Assembly (NCBI RefSeq): GCF_029893805.1
Contig: NZ_JARXYP010000002.1
Location: 1-64,000 of the forward strand
Source of the DNA: Streptomyces sp. SAI-135
GTDB taxonomy: Bacteria > Actinomycetota > Actinomycetes > Streptomycetales > Streptomycetaceae
Direction: 5' to 3'
DNA: 64,000 bases
Shown piece after piece: positions 17,562-26,642 of this stretch. Position numbers and translations under genes: made by a program. The notes beneath the pieces were generated by a model, which saw only the letters and a program-made list of their open reading frames with translations, was not told the DNA's origin and made no database searches. How positions within the stretch are numbered: the stretch's first letter is position 1; every line of letters begins with the position of its first letter.

Positions 17562-17721
17562 CATTGCTTCCTTCGTTCGGAGGGAGAGAACCACGAGTGA
17601 TCCGACCGTAGGACCGGGGCGCCGAGCCGCTCGGCGTCGCCGCGCGGTGTGTCAGCCGATTGCGCGTACCGCGTGCCTGCCATCGGGTGCACCGGCGGGC
17701 GATCCCCCGGTCGTCGTGCGC

Positions 17722-18450
17722 TCAGCGGCCGGGCGGCCGCACGGCACGAACGATGCGGGTCACCATGGGCGGGTGGTGGTCCCTCCCGGCGTCGTGGACG
17801 GTGTGCACCCCCACGACCTCCAGGCCGGCCCGCGCCAGCAGGCGCTCCCAGACCTGGAGGCTCAGGACCCACCGCTCCATGGTGGCGGGTGTGCCGTCAG
17901 CCAGAGCGGTGGGTAGCCGTGCCGCCCGTACCTCGGACTCCGGCTCCTGGCCGTTGCGATAGCGGCCCAGGGTGGAGAACACCAGGGTTCCGGCAGCGCG
18001 CAGACTCGTGGCGATCGCGGGAAGCAGCCGGCATGGGTCGCTGAAGTCCACCGCCCCGAAGACGCTGTAGGCGACGTCGAAGGTGTTGGGGTGCTTGCGG
18101 AGGTAGGCCGTGGCATCGGCCCGGACGATACGCAGCCGCGGGATGGCCCCATAAGCCTTATGCCCTCGGCGGTGCATGGACGGAGAGGAGTCGAGTGCGG
18201 TCACCTCGGCGACGCCACGGGTCACCGCGAGATGGGCGGCCTGCCGTCCGGCGCCGGCGCCGAGTTCGACGACGGTTCTGCCGTCAAGAGCGCCGAGCAG
18301 TTCCGAACCCGGACCGCAGCGCTCGTACCAATCCCAGTGGAAGGCGCCGTGCACCCCCGAGGCCGCGTCCGCGTCGGCCCGGCGGTCGCCGTAGCGTTCC
18401 CAGAGGTCAAGGGGCGTGTGCGCTGATGATGCGGGTGCGGATGCTGTCAC
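17722..18450 (-). CDS. Class I SAM-dependent methyltransferase
   Basis: A 242-residue Rossmann-fold methyltransferase. Motif I is TVVELGAGAGRQAAHLA (about residues 59-75), followed by the acidic ribose-binding turn VTALDSSPSM, then IVRADATAYL and the motif-IV-like FDVAYSVFGAVDFSD. The C-terminal region supplies substrate binding (ARLPTALADGTPATMERWVLSLQVWERLLARAGLEVVGV). It starts at GTG 18450. It lies 160 bases upstream of the Cys-rich gene in the same direction, so it could modify that protein or a small molecule made by the operon. Confidence 0.85.
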   Translation of the reverse strand: MTASAPASSAHTPLDLWERYGDRRADADAASGVHGAFHWDWYERCGPGSELLGALDGRTVVELGAGAGRQAAHLAVTRGVAEVTALDSSPSMHRRGHKAYGAIPRLRIVRADATAYLRKHPNTFDVAYSVFGAVDFSDPCRLLPAIATSLRAAGTLVFSTLGRYRNGQEPESEVRAARLPTALADGTPATMERWVLSLQVWERLLARAGLEVVGVHTVHDAGRDHHPPMVTRIVRAVRPPGR

Positions 18451-18654
18451 AGGCCCATCCTGACGAGCCCGAGGGATGCGCTGAGGGCCACCCTGGCCAC
18501 CCGCCTCCGACGGTCACCCGCTCGGGCCTGTTCCTAGCGTCTGCCTTCAGGGCGGGCTGCGCACCCGGGCGCCGACTGGCCGCACCCGCCGACTTCGCAA
18601 GGAGGACGAGCTGTCGCTTCGAGTGCGTGACTGCCGCCGCAGGGGCATGCGGGG

Positions 18655-19211
18655 ATCCCGAGCTGGCCGTCGGCGACGGCGCGATGGGCCTGTGGAAGGC
18701 CCTCGCCGAGGTGTTCCCGGCCGCCCGGCACCAGCGATGCTGGGTCCACAAAGTCAGGAATGTCACCACGAACGCCCTGCCGAAGTCCGCACAACCGGGC
18801 ACGACGAAGACGATGCAGGAGATCTACAACGCCGAGGACCGCGCGCACGCCGAGAAGGCGATCGAGACGTTCGCAAAGACCTACGGCGCCAAGTTCCCCA
18901 AGGCCGTCGCGAAGATCACCGGCGACGCCGAGGAACTGCTGGCGTTCTACGACTTCCCGGCCGAGCACTGGGTCCACCTGCGGACCACGAACCCGATCGA
19001 GTCGACCTTCTCCACCGTCAAGCTCGGCACCAAGGTCACCCGCGGCGCCGGCAGCCCGGCCGCAGCCCTCGCGATGGTCTTCAAGCTCGTCGAGTCCGCC
19101 CAGGCACGCTGGCGCGCGGGCACCGGAGCCCACCTCGTCGCCCTGGTCCGCGCGGGCGCCACGTTCGAGAACGGCATCCTCGTCGAGCGAGAACAGACCA
19201 CGGCAGTCTGA
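18655..19211 (+). pseudogene. Truncated IS256-family (mutator) transposase
   Basis: The frame encodes the C-terminal half of a mutator-type transposase: VGDGAMGLWKALAEVFPAARHQRCWVHKVRNV contains the conserved H-x-x-R-C-x-x-H-K-x-x-N motif, and FPAEHWVHLRTTNPIESTFSTVKLGTKVTRGAG has the NPIES block with the likely catalytic Glu. The N-terminal part with the first catalytic Asp is missing: upstream sequence stops matching near 18655. The reading frame then runs intact to TGA at 19209-19211. A dead fragment of an insertion sequence. Confidence 0.85.
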
Positions 19212-19258
19212 CAGCCCCTGCTACCTGTCACGTCGCGAAAGGGAGAGAAGTACCGGTC

Positions 19259-19660
19259 ATGCCCGAACCCACTGCACCGCCCACCGAGTTCATCCGCCCT
19301 ACGAGAAGGCGACCAACAGTCACGACATCACTCAGCGCATCCCGCTGATCGCTCCCGAGGCCGTCTACTGGTTCTCCGACGGATCCCACCGCGACCGCGA
19401 GGCCGTCCTCTCCGCCATCGCCGAGACCTTCGCCACCATCCGCGACGAGGTCTACCGGCTGGACGATCTGGAGTGGATCGCCCACAGCCATGACCACACG
19501 GTATGCCGCTACCGGTTCACCTGGACCGGAACCATCGACGGCCAGCTGCGGTCAGGAAACGGCCGCGGCACCAACGTGCTCGTCAACAACGCAGGAACCT
19601 GGCAGATGTTCCACGAACACCTCAGCGCACAACCAGGCGGCAGCATCGATCCACAGGAAT
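19259..19660 (+). pseudogene. Frameshifted SnoaL/NTF2-like gene
   Basis: An ATG at 19259 follows GGGAGAGAAG and encodes MPEPTAPPTEFIR, but the rest of the protein is in another frame: YEKATNSHDITQRIPLIAPEAVYWFSDGSHRDREAVLSAIAETFATI through FTWTGTIDGQLRSGNGRGTNVLVNNAGTWQMFHEHLS. The shift occurs around 19295-19302 in a run FIRP/PYEK. The pattern (VYWFSDGSHR, GRGTNVL, W-x-M-x-HEHLS) is typical of small SnoaL/NTF2-like proteins. The normal end is also lost. It lies 48 bases after the broken transposase. Confidence 0.7.
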
Positions 19661-19975
19661 TGACAGTTGCTCCGAGGCGCACCGCACCAGTGGGATGCGG
19701 GCAAGCCGTGGGCGGCCGTGCACGACCAGGCGCAGGTGCCGGCAATGCGGCGGTTGGATATGACAGCGACGGCGCGGGCCTGGGAGGCCAAGCACGCGGC
19801 CGACGGTTAGCCATGGCTGGACAAAGGGGCTACCCGGCGCAGTACGTGTCACCCACAGTAGCCAACAGCGGCGCGTTGGGAGGCGTGGCGTTTAGCTGTG
19901 AAGTATCACAGGACATGCAGCCCATCGATCGCTCCCGAGTCTGACGAGCGACCATATGCGCCAGGGAGGTCACCT
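19661..19975 (+). other. Mostly gene-free stretch with a short coding remnant
   Basis: Between 19662 and 19810 one plus-strand frame reads GAPHQWDAGKPWAAVHDQA and MTATARAWEAKHAADG before TAG, a plasmid-protein-like fragment without a start. The remainder to 19963 shows no gene; GGGAGGT at 19964-19970 is the ribosome site of the next gene. Confidence 0.4.
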
Positions 19976-20506
19976 GTGGAGAGTTCTGTTCTTTCCGCTG
20001 TCGAGGCGGTCGCAGCTGCAGGAAAGGCAGTGATCTCAGCTGACAACAGCACGGTAGTCAGCTTGATCCAGCAGATGATCAGGGATGGCAAGTCGGCAAC
20101 CGTCTATGTGACTCCCGACCAGGCTGAGGCGATCAAGTCTTGGTACTGGACCCCCGAGCGGGTGAGGGCGAGGGAACTCCATCTCGTGACCGAAGACGAG
20201 CGCGCGAAGATCAGCTCGGAACTCGGGCTGGAGGACATCGGATCCTTCTATTCCAACCGCGTGCGGTGTGAGTGTGGCCAGTTTTACGGAGCCTTCGAGT
20301 TTCTACAGCAAGGAATCCGACAGCACGGCAGGGAGACTGTGAGCCGCATCTTCGCACTGAAGGATTCCGCGCTGTTGCGTATTAACCCCTCCGTTGCTGC
20401 GGAATGCCCACATTGCAACCAGAAACTCCTCCAGAGGCATGACTATGTGTCGCAAGGTTACAACGGCTGCTGCCGTGACGACGAAATGCTTGCGAGGGAC
20501 CGCTGA
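19976..20506 (+). CDS. Hypothetical two-Cys-pair protein, first gene of the RiPP-like locus
   Basis: A 176-residue protein starting at GTG 19976 behind GGGAGGT. Residues 1-80 are helical/mixed (VSLIQQMIRDGKSATVYVTPDQAEAIKSWYW). The second half has R-C-E-C-G-Q-F-Y-G-A-F-E-F-L-Q-Q-G and later AECPHCNQKLLQRHDYVSQGYNGCC, that is two Cys pairs able to form one zinc site, plus a terminal CC. Codon use is less extreme in GC than most neighbours, as in the next three genes. No known family recognised. It lies 135 bases before the candidate precursor gene and probably belongs to the same transcript; it may be a partner or a second precursor. Confidence 0.6.
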   Translation: MESSVLSAVEAVAAAGKAVISADNSTVVSLIQQMIRDGKSATVYVTPDQAEAIKSWYWTPERVRARELHLVTEDERAKISSELGLEDIGSFYSNRVRCECGQFYGAFEFLQQGIRQHGRETVSRIFALKDSALLRINPSVAAECPHCNQKLLQRHDYVSQGYNGCCRDDEMLARDR

Positions 20507-20641
20507 CCGGTGAGCTAGGTCGCCCACCGTGCTGCTGTTCGAGTGCGAACAATGCAAAGCGGGTGGCCACTTCCGGTCGGTACCGGTGTCCACGCGCTGA
20601 ACGGCTGCAGTGAGCAGCTGGACACACCAGGAGGTATCACC

Positions 20642-20890
20642 ATGCAAGAATCTGGAAACACTCAGAAGCTTACGATCCAGGAGTTCCTGGATCGTAAGGA
20701 AAGCCCCGAGGTCGCAGAGTTGGTAGGGAAGTTCAACGGTGGCGCATTCGCTTGCTGTCACACGCAGATCTTCGCTGAGACCGGCATGTGGATCGAGGAT
20801 CTAGTGCCGGTCTTCCAGAAGCTGGACGCCCAACTGGCGCACACGGCCGACGCGCAGGTGAGAACGCTCTCGCCGCAATTCGCCCGCTAG
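20642..20890 (+). CDS. Candidate RiPP precursor peptide
   Basis: An 82-residue small protein with a very good AGGAGG site (20628-20635 region) before the ATG. It starts MQESGNTQKLTIQEFLDRKESPEVAELVGKF, a charged helical leader-like part, then NGG, then AFACCHTQIFAETGMWIEDLVPVFQKLD and a tail ending SPQFAR. The Gly-Gly at residues about 34-35 just before the aromatic/Cys segment resembles a double-glycine leader end. It lies directly upstream of the HQxxH hydroxylase gene, the usual precursor position. Core boundaries and modification are inferred; an accessory protein is the alternative. Confidence 0.55.
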   Translation: MQESGNTQKLTIQEFLDRKESPEVAELVGKFNGGAFACCHTQIFAETGMWIEDLVPVFQKLDAQLAHTADAQVRTLSPQFAR

Positions 20891-20977
20891 CCCAGTGCTT
20901 TCGGAGCCTTGGACTTCGCTGAACTAGCGGCGTTCGAGGCTCCGAAGGCCGCACTCAGACTCAAGGACCGGTGTCAC

Positions 20978-22156
20978 ATGGACCTGCTCACACAGCTCGA
21001 GCCAAAAATCAGGACTGGGCAACAGGAATTCGCCGGCATCATGAGGCAGTTGCTAAGACAATTCTGCCCTGATGTAGTGACACGATTCGGTCGTTGTGAT
21101 GAAACGTACATTCTCGAGCCCTTCCTGTTCACATACTTCGCCCTACCAGACGGACCACGGCGCGCATCGTTGGATCAAATCATTGCTGGCCATCTTCCAG
21201 CCTCGCAGCGGCCAAACCAGATCCCCGCAGTAGCCGATCGCTCGGGTGTGGTCCACTTGCCCGGGGCTGGGTACGTCGAGGCGACCGGCCCTTCGGTGCA
21301 GTTGCTCTGCTCCCCTGAGGGGCAGGGAACCGCCTGGTACCAGGTGAGGGGCTCTGGTATGGAAAGGCGTCCATACCGCCCTTGCCGCCTAGTCAGCGGT
21401 GACATCGAGGTCATGAGTTATGGGTCGCCCCTCGTTGCTGCCCTCTTCGACGACGAGAAGGCTGTCGAGACAGTCGCTGCTTCCTCCGAACTGTGCGCTG
21501 CAGTTGTCCAAAACAGCCTAAACATCATCGGAAATGTTTGGCCAGAGCTTTATGACATCCTCACGTCGGTGCTCCGGCGAGTGGTTCTTTTCGAGTCCGC
21601 TGTTTCCAACTCCTTCGCTACCACCAAGGCTCAGGGCACGGCCTTCTGTAACATCGCGCTGGGACGCAGCGAAGCGTTCTTCATCGAGGATCTGGCTCAC
21701 CAAGGAGGCCATGTCGCCTTCGCGGCTGCCGCACTGGATCAGGAAGCCTACTTCCGGGTTCCGTCCAGCACGACGGTGGGTGAGCTGACAGGTGAGGATC
21801 GTGACGAGAGGAGCCTATACGTGGCGCTTCACGGAATCTTCACAGAGGCCCTCATGTCACATTGTCTGGGTCTGTGTCTCGAACGGGGTGTGTTCGAGGA
21901 CTCCTATCGGCAGCACGAGTTGCTCGGACGATTCAATTTCATCTTCGCCCGTTTCACTTCGGACCTTCAACTCTTGTCGGGACTTAGAGTCTTCGCGACC
22001 GAAGGCCGAGAATTTTTGGACCAGTTGCGCGTCGCCTGGTCGGACTTGTGGACCCGGCATGCATCGCGGCTGGGGGCAGTCGACCTCGCGGGTCAAGGTT
22101 ACAATTTCTCGTACGAGCGATTCTCGCAGCTCAATCCCATCGGCGCCCGGGGGTAG
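20978..22156 (+). CDS. HExxH-type (HQxxH) peptide beta-hydroxylase-like protein
   Basis: A 392-residue protein resembling the HEXXH-motif family found beside RiPP precursors, now known as alpha-ketoglutarate-dependent peptide beta-hydroxylases. The metal-binding motif is FIEDLAHQGGHVAF (HQxxH in place of HExxH) near residue 245, followed by a conserved helical segment LYVALHGIFTEALMSHCLG about 45 residues later, the same order as in that family. ATG 20978 is chosen over upstream TTG 20909 because AAGGA precedes it and the extra N-terminus is nondescript. It lies between the candidate precursor and an aldo/keto reductase gene with close spacing, supporting action on the peptide. Confidence 0.7.
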   Translation: MDLLTQLEPKIRTGQQEFAGIMRQLLRQFCPDVVTRFGRCDETYILEPFLFTYFALPDGPRRASLDQIIAGHLPASQRPNQIPAVADRSGVVHLPGAGYVEATGPSVQLLCSPEGQGTAWYQVRGSGMERRPYRPCRLVSGDIEVMSYGSPLVAALFDDEKAVETVAASSELCAAVVQNSLNIIGNVWPELYDILTSVLRRVVLFESAVSNSFATTKAQGTAFCNIALGRSEAFFIEDLAHQGGHVAFAAAALDQEAYFRVPSSTTVGELTGEDRDERSLYVALHGIFTEALMSHCLGLCLERGVFEDSYRQHELLGRFNFIFARFTSDLQLLSGLRVFATEGREFLDQLRVAWSDLWTRHASRLGAVDLAGQGYNFSYERFSQLNPIGARG

Positions 22157-22161
22157 CCCAA

Positions 22162-23481
22162 ATGCCTGTGCCCCAGTTCGAAATTCGCGAGGATCCGACA
22201 CATGGCGCCGTCCTCTCACTAAACGATGCCAGCCGACTCGGATTCGGTTGCTATCGAGTGTCCGTCACGCGGTCGACCCACGCGGCGGCGATGAAGCATG
22301 CGCTAGACGCCGGTTGCACGCTGATCGACACAGCCAGCAGTTACATGGACGGCCAGTCAGAAGCCCTGGTGGGTCACGTGCTCAGGGAGTGGCCTGGGCC
22401 TGTCTTCACCGTCACCAAAGCGGGATATGTTACTCCCACGCTCAGACGCGAACTGTCCACCCTCGACATCCCGGATCACCTTCTGGCGCCGCTGAGTGCT
22501 GAGAGTCACTACTCGTTGCACGTGGACGTACTCCGGGCGAGTTTGAATCTGTCGTTGTCTCGTATGGGGGTGGACCGGGTCGGAGCCCTCCTTCTCCACA
22601 ACCCGGAAAATGCGATGCAGGGCGCCCCTGCGAGCGACGTTTACCGCACCATCAGCGATGCCTTCGAGTTTTTCGAAGAATGCGTCGCACGGGGCGTCAT
22701 CCAGTGCTACGGACTGAGCTCGAACTCCGTTACAGCACACACTGCTGAGGCTGTGAGTACCGAAGTCTCTATTCCTCGCCTTCTGTCCATCGCAACAGCC
22801 ACCAGCAGCAACCACTCGTTCCGAATCCTGCAAACCCCATTCAACCTCCTTGAACGTGACGCCGCTGCAGTCATGTCGCCCGCATCGAACAGCGTTGTCG
22901 ACGTCGCCCGAGCTGCAGGACTGACGCTGATGGCCAACAGGCCTCTCAATGCCCTTTTGAACGGGGCGTCGGTCAGACTCACCGGCAGTGGGGGACCATT
23001 CGACGGGCCGGCGAAGGACGCCGCGGCGTTCGAGTCGTTCAGACGCCTAGTGATCATGAAGCTGGAGCAGTCGGGGGTAGGCCACACGATCAACGACTTT
23101 CCGTTGATGAAGTTCTTCCGCGACAGCTGGGACAAGATTCATCACACCGAGCTAGTCGACCAGATCTTCGAACGGCAGGTCTCGCCGTTCATCATGGCCC
23201 TGTGCGAGGGGAGCGTGTCCGGCGATATGGCAGATGCCGTACGACGCCTGCATGCCGCCTGCAGGTCGCGGGCCCGCCATCGCATGTGGTCCGACTCTGC
23301 AAACGTACGGGCTCACCTTGCCACTGAAGGGCTGATCTCGTCAGACGAGGATCTGGCGCTGCAGGCATGCCGGTTTCCGCTGGCGCAAGGATTCCATCAT
23401 GTCCTCGTGGGGATGCGCGACGTCACGTACGTCGACGACATCAGTCCGGTTCTCAGAGACGAGCTGACCCGCACTATCTGA
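22162..23481 (+). CDS. Aldo/keto reductase
   Basis: A 439-residue protein, long for an AKR (usually 280-350). The N-terminal TIM-barrel half is clear: RLGFGCYRVS, ALDAGCTLIDTASSYMDGQSEALVGHVLRE (with the usual Asp and Tyr of the active site), FTVTKAGYV (Lys), then a His-containing strand GALLLHNPEN and VARGVIQCYGLSSNS. The NADPH-binding C-terminal part is less standard and extends about 100 residues beyond the barrel. It starts 5 bases after the hydroxylase stop, so it is cotranscribed. It could reduce a carbonyl made on the peptide, or a free substrate. Confidence 0.8.
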   Translation: MPVPQFEIREDPTHGAVLSLNDASRLGFGCYRVSVTRSTHAAAMKHALDAGCTLIDTASSYMDGQSEALVGHVLREWPGPVFTVTKAGYVTPTLRRELSTLDIPDHLLAPLSAESHYSLHVDVLRASLNLSLSRMGVDRVGALLLHNPENAMQGAPASDVYRTISDAFEFFEECVARGVIQCYGLSSNSVTAHTAEAVSTEVSIPRLLSIATATSSNHSFRILQTPFNLLERDAAAVMSPASNSVVDVARAAGLTLMANRPLNALLNGASVRLTGSGGPFDGPAKDAAAFESFRRLVIMKLEQSGVGHTINDFPLMKFFRDSWDKIHHTELVDQIFERQVSPFIMALCEGSVSGDMADAVRRLHAACRSRARHRMWSDSANVRAHLATEGLISSDEDLALQACRFPLAQGFHHVLVGMRDVTYVDDISPVLRDELTRTI

Positions 23482-23505
23482 GCATCCGACCTGGCGTACG
23501 CCACC

Positions 23506-23830
23506 TCAGCCGTCAAGCACTGCTCGATCGCAGAGGATGGCGCACCCGCCTGGAGCAGAGCCGGTCTCGCCGCGCTCAGCTGCGATCCCCGCCGGGCGGG
23601 GTTCACTACGTGCCCTGCGGAACTCGGCGCGGGCCAGCAGGCAGAAGACGGCCGTGGTGCACAGGGCGACGAACGGCGATGGCCCATTCGAGGGCGCCGC
23701 TGTGCTGGTCGGGATCGACCCGGAAGACCTCATCGATCCAGTCGGGCCAGAACAGGGTGAGGAGGCACAGCAGCCCGCTCACGACGGCTAGGACAACCTC
23801 GATCCAGCCGCGCAGGCGCACCGGTCTCAT
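23506..23830 (-). pseudogene. Frameshifted small membrane protein
   Basis: The minus strand reads MRPVRLRGWIEVVLAVVSGLLCLLTLFWPDWIDEVFRVDPDQHSGALEWAIA in one frame and then VALCTTAVFCLLARAEFRRAR in the next, giving two transmembrane segments separated by the WPDWIE-VFxVDPD motif typical of a common Streptomyces two-helix protein. The single-base shift lies near 23680. With the frame restored the protein would be about 85 residues. Confidence 0.65.
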
Positions 23831-23954
23831 CCGTCACGCCGAACCGCCCAAGGGGCTAAACGCTGCTCTGGACGCGATCGCCAGCCCCGCTATAACAGCG
23901 CACTTCTCCCAGCCGACTTGCACCCGCCAGCCCTACCAACCGCACTTTTGGCAG

Positions 23955-24197
23955 ATGACCGACGATGGGCTCGCCGAGAACGCCATGCACGCGCTCGAGC
24001 GGGAACTCACGCATCGGCGAGAGGCACTCGCTGATGCCGCCATGAAGCGCGTGCCGCACGATTCCGAGCCGCTTCGCCGGACATCCGCAGGCTGGCGAGT
24101 GGCCCACGCCAGTGCCATGAGCACGGCTCGTTTTGCCGAGGATGAGCCTCGAACCCGCCGACCCGACCGTGAGCGCCTCCCGAACTCATCGGCATAG
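23955..24197 (+). CDS. Possible small hypothetical protein
   Basis: An 80-residue open frame starting MTDDGLAENAMHALERELTHRREALADAAMKRVPHD, predicted helical and charged. There is no convincing ribosome site and the locus is surrounded by broken genes, so this may be a remnant. Function unknown. Confidence 0.3.
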   Translation: MTDDGLAENAMHALERELTHRREALADAAMKRVPHDSEPLRRTSAGWRVAHASAMSTARFAEDEPRTRRPDRERLPNSSA

Positions 24198-24199
24198 TC

Positions 24200-25150
24200 C
24201 GACCAGCAAACCCGACGTTCGTCCAGCCACGTTGCGAGGACTACCTGCCTTACCCTGCATGCTGGTTCCGCCGTCCCGTGCCGTGCGCGACGTGACAGCT
24301 CCCGCATCGCCTTTGCCTGCCGCTCCACCGCCTCCGCGACGTGCGGGTCCACGCGGGACGGCCGGGTCGCCTCCTGGTGCGCGGCGAGCGTGCGGCGGTA
24401 GCCGTTCGAGGCGGTCCGGCGCGTGCGGCCGCGGCCTCCGGGTCGGCGTCGGCCGGCTCGGGCAGCGGCACCGTGCCGGGCGCCAGGATCCGCAGGGTGC
24501 GTACGACCGTCTGGCCCGCCGACTGGTTGGCGGCCGCGATGTGAACAGGCGCTGCGCGGAGTGCTCGCCGAACCGGACGATGTGGTCGTGGACGATCTGG
24601 TGGTCGTGCGCGGCGCGGGTGCGCCAGTCGAGCACCTGCTCACGGGTCAGGCCCTCGAGGACCAGCTCCTGGTCGTCGTCGACGGCCGCAACCTCGAGGG
24701 CCGGGGCGACGGCGGCCGGACGGGGCGCGGGCAGCACCACCGGCACTATCGGCGCGGCCGGGACCTCCGCCTTGGCTGCGCGGCCGCGGCTTCGGCACGG
24801 GCCCGGGCTGCGGCGGCCTGCCGGGCGCGGACCTGGTCCCACTCGCGCACCTTCGCCCGCGCCCTGGCCGTCACGTCCTGGTGCAGCCGCATGGCGGTGG
24901 TCGCCCGGCGCTCCGCCTCCGAGGCACCGGGCATCGCGGCGTCGACGGCGGCCGCGACCGCCCGGCGCTGGTCCCGGCGGTCGGCCTGCTTCTCCTCGCA
25001 GCGCGGGCAGTCCTGCCCGGAGTCGAGCAGCACCCGGTCGTCGCACCGCACGTGGCCGCACTGCTGACGCTGCGGCAGACCGAGGCCGATCAGCCGGCCC
25101 ACCGGGTCCTTGATCGGCCCGGCCCGCAGCCGTTGGCGCGCACTGGTCAT
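24200..25150 (-). pseudogene. Multiply frameshifted plasmid-type hypothetical gene
   Basis: The minus strand starts at 25150 with MTSARQRLRAGPIKDPVGRL, then QCGHVRCDDRVLLDSGQDCPRCEEKQADRR (a Cys/His zinc-knuckle) and a long helical Arg/Ala region to about 24750. The continuation LVLEGLTREQVLDWRTRAAHDHQIVHDHIVRFGEHSAQRLF is in a second frame, IAAANQSAGQTVVRTLRILAPGTVPLPEPADADPEAAAA in another, and ASNGYRRTLAAHQEATRPSRVDPHVAEAVERQAKAMRELSRRA in a fourth. All pieces are in the order of a single protein common on actinomycete mobile elements, so at least three frame changes have broken it. Confidence 0.7.
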
Positions 25151-25280
25151 CGCCCGGCAGGCGCACCTGTGGCCGGGTGCTGATTTGTCGGGTTCCGCTC
25201 AACCGCAGGAATCAGCGCCCCAATCGTGATGTATTCCGGCTTCTGCGCCCGCGTGACGATCCCGTATGGCCTTCGCCGGG

Positions 25281-26540
25281 CTACGAGTCGACGAGGTAGG
25301 CCTTCTCCCCCATCATCAGCGGGGCATCAGCGGGCCCCTTGATGTAGGGGCCGCGCCAGATCACCCGATGCTCTTGGAGACTTGGGTACCACTGCCTGAC
25401 CTTGTGCATCCGCACCGGCCACCGGTGGTGATACACCCGCTTTTCATCCCCCGCCGGATCCGACGGACGGGGCGAGGGCGCAGCGAGCCGGATGACCCGT
25501 ACATCGGGATCCCGCGGTACGTAGCCGTCCGCGTCGCTCGCCGCCGCGCGGACCCCGGCCGCGGTCTGCAACGAGTCGGCGGCTGTGACGCCCTGGGCGT
25601 TCAGCCGCCAGAAGGCGAACATGTAGCGGCCCACGAAGTCGTCGTACGGGTCGTCCACCCGGCCGCCGCCCCACTCCCCCGTTTCGGGAACCGGCTCTCT
25701 GCGCCACTGGGAGGCGTGGGTGAGGGCCTTCTGCATCTGCCAGTGGCGCTCGGACAGATCCACCATCATCTCGGTGCTCTCCTCTGCCAGGCACGCATCG
25801 CCCCGCATCCCGTACATGCCGTCGGGCATCAGCGGAGGCAGCGGGCTGCCGGACCTGCGCGCCTGCGAGACCGCCTGCCGCCATCCGGTTGGCTGCACTG
25901 GACCGTCGCGGTCCATGAAGGTCGTCACCTGCACACCCGGGTACGGGTACCGCGCGGTGGGCAGCATCTGGTGCTGGGTGACGAACTGCCAGCCAAAGGC
26001 CCTGGTGTCCGACAGGGAGCCGGTGTGGTTGACGACCACGATCGGTTCGGGCAGCACGAGTAGTCCGGTGGACACGAGGATGTCCCGGTCGCGGTCCAGG
26101 GTGCTGATGTCGGCCGGCTCGAGGGTGGCGGCAGCGGCCATGACCGCGGCGTGCGCGGCCGGGGAGATGACGAGGACCTCCGCCTGCCGCAACAGTTTCT
26201 GGATCTGCCGTATCTCCCACGAGGCAGCCTCCCCGGCGGTCCGGGGCCACGGCGGCCGGTGGCCCTGCTTGCCGAGCGTCATCGACCACGCCGCATCCCG
26301 CTCGATGCCCTCGGGCGCGTCCGCCATGTCGGCGAGATCGCTATGCAGCAGCACGGCGTGCAGCTCGGTGACGACATTGTTGATGTTGTCGGCGAGCGTC
26401 ATCTGCACCCAAGGGTTGCCGGTCAGACGCTGCTGGGTCAGCTCCCGCAGACGGTGCGCTTCCCCCGCGGAACTGGTCGCGGTCCACTGTCCTGCATTGT
26501 CCCTGCTGCGCTCCTGCTTGCCCCGGCTCGCTTTGCCCAC
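25281..26540 (-). CDS. Hypothetical accessory protein (about 420 residues)
   Basis: The 419-residue product starts at GTG 26540 behind GGGAGG and opens VGKASRGKQERSRDNA. The centre has EVLVISPAAHAAVMAAAATLEPADISTLDRDRDILVSTGLLVLPEPIVVVNHTGSLSDTRAFGWQFV, an ordered alpha/beta region. The end carries HKVRQWYPSLQEHRVIWRGPYIKGPADAPLMMGEKAYLVDS, a tail motif (QWYPS...H-x-x-x-W-x-x-PYIKGP-x-DAPL) found in many proteins from Streptomyces plasmids and chromosome arms. Function unknown. A decayed partial copy of its middle region lies near 29400. Confidence 0.75.
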   Translation of the reverse strand: MGKASRGKQERSRDNAGQWTATSSAGEAHRLRELTQQRLTGNPWVQMTLADNINNVVTELHAVLLHSDLADMADAPEGIERDAAWSMTLGKQGHRPPWPRTAGEAASWEIRQIQKLLRQAEVLVISPAAHAAVMAAAATLEPADISTLDRDRDILVSTGLLVLPEPIVVVNHTGSLSDTRAFGWQFVTQHQMLPTARYPYPGVQVTTFMDRDGPVQPTGWRQAVSQARRSGSPLPPLMPDGMYGMRGDACLAEESTEMMVDLSERHWQMQKALTHASQWRREPVPETGEWGGGRVDDPYDDFVGRYMFAFWRLNAQGVTAADSLQTAAGVRAAASDADGYVPRDPDVRVIRLAAPSPRPSDPAGDEKRVYHHRWPVRMHKVRQWYPSLQEHRVIWRGPYIKGPADAPLMMGEKAYLVDS

Positions 26541-26642
26541 CAGGCAACCTCCCCAATGTGACGGCCAGTTGCCGAAGCCGTACCCGACCACAACAGGCGC
26601 GACACTGGCGTCGAGGGAGACAGAAAGAACGATGATGCCTGC

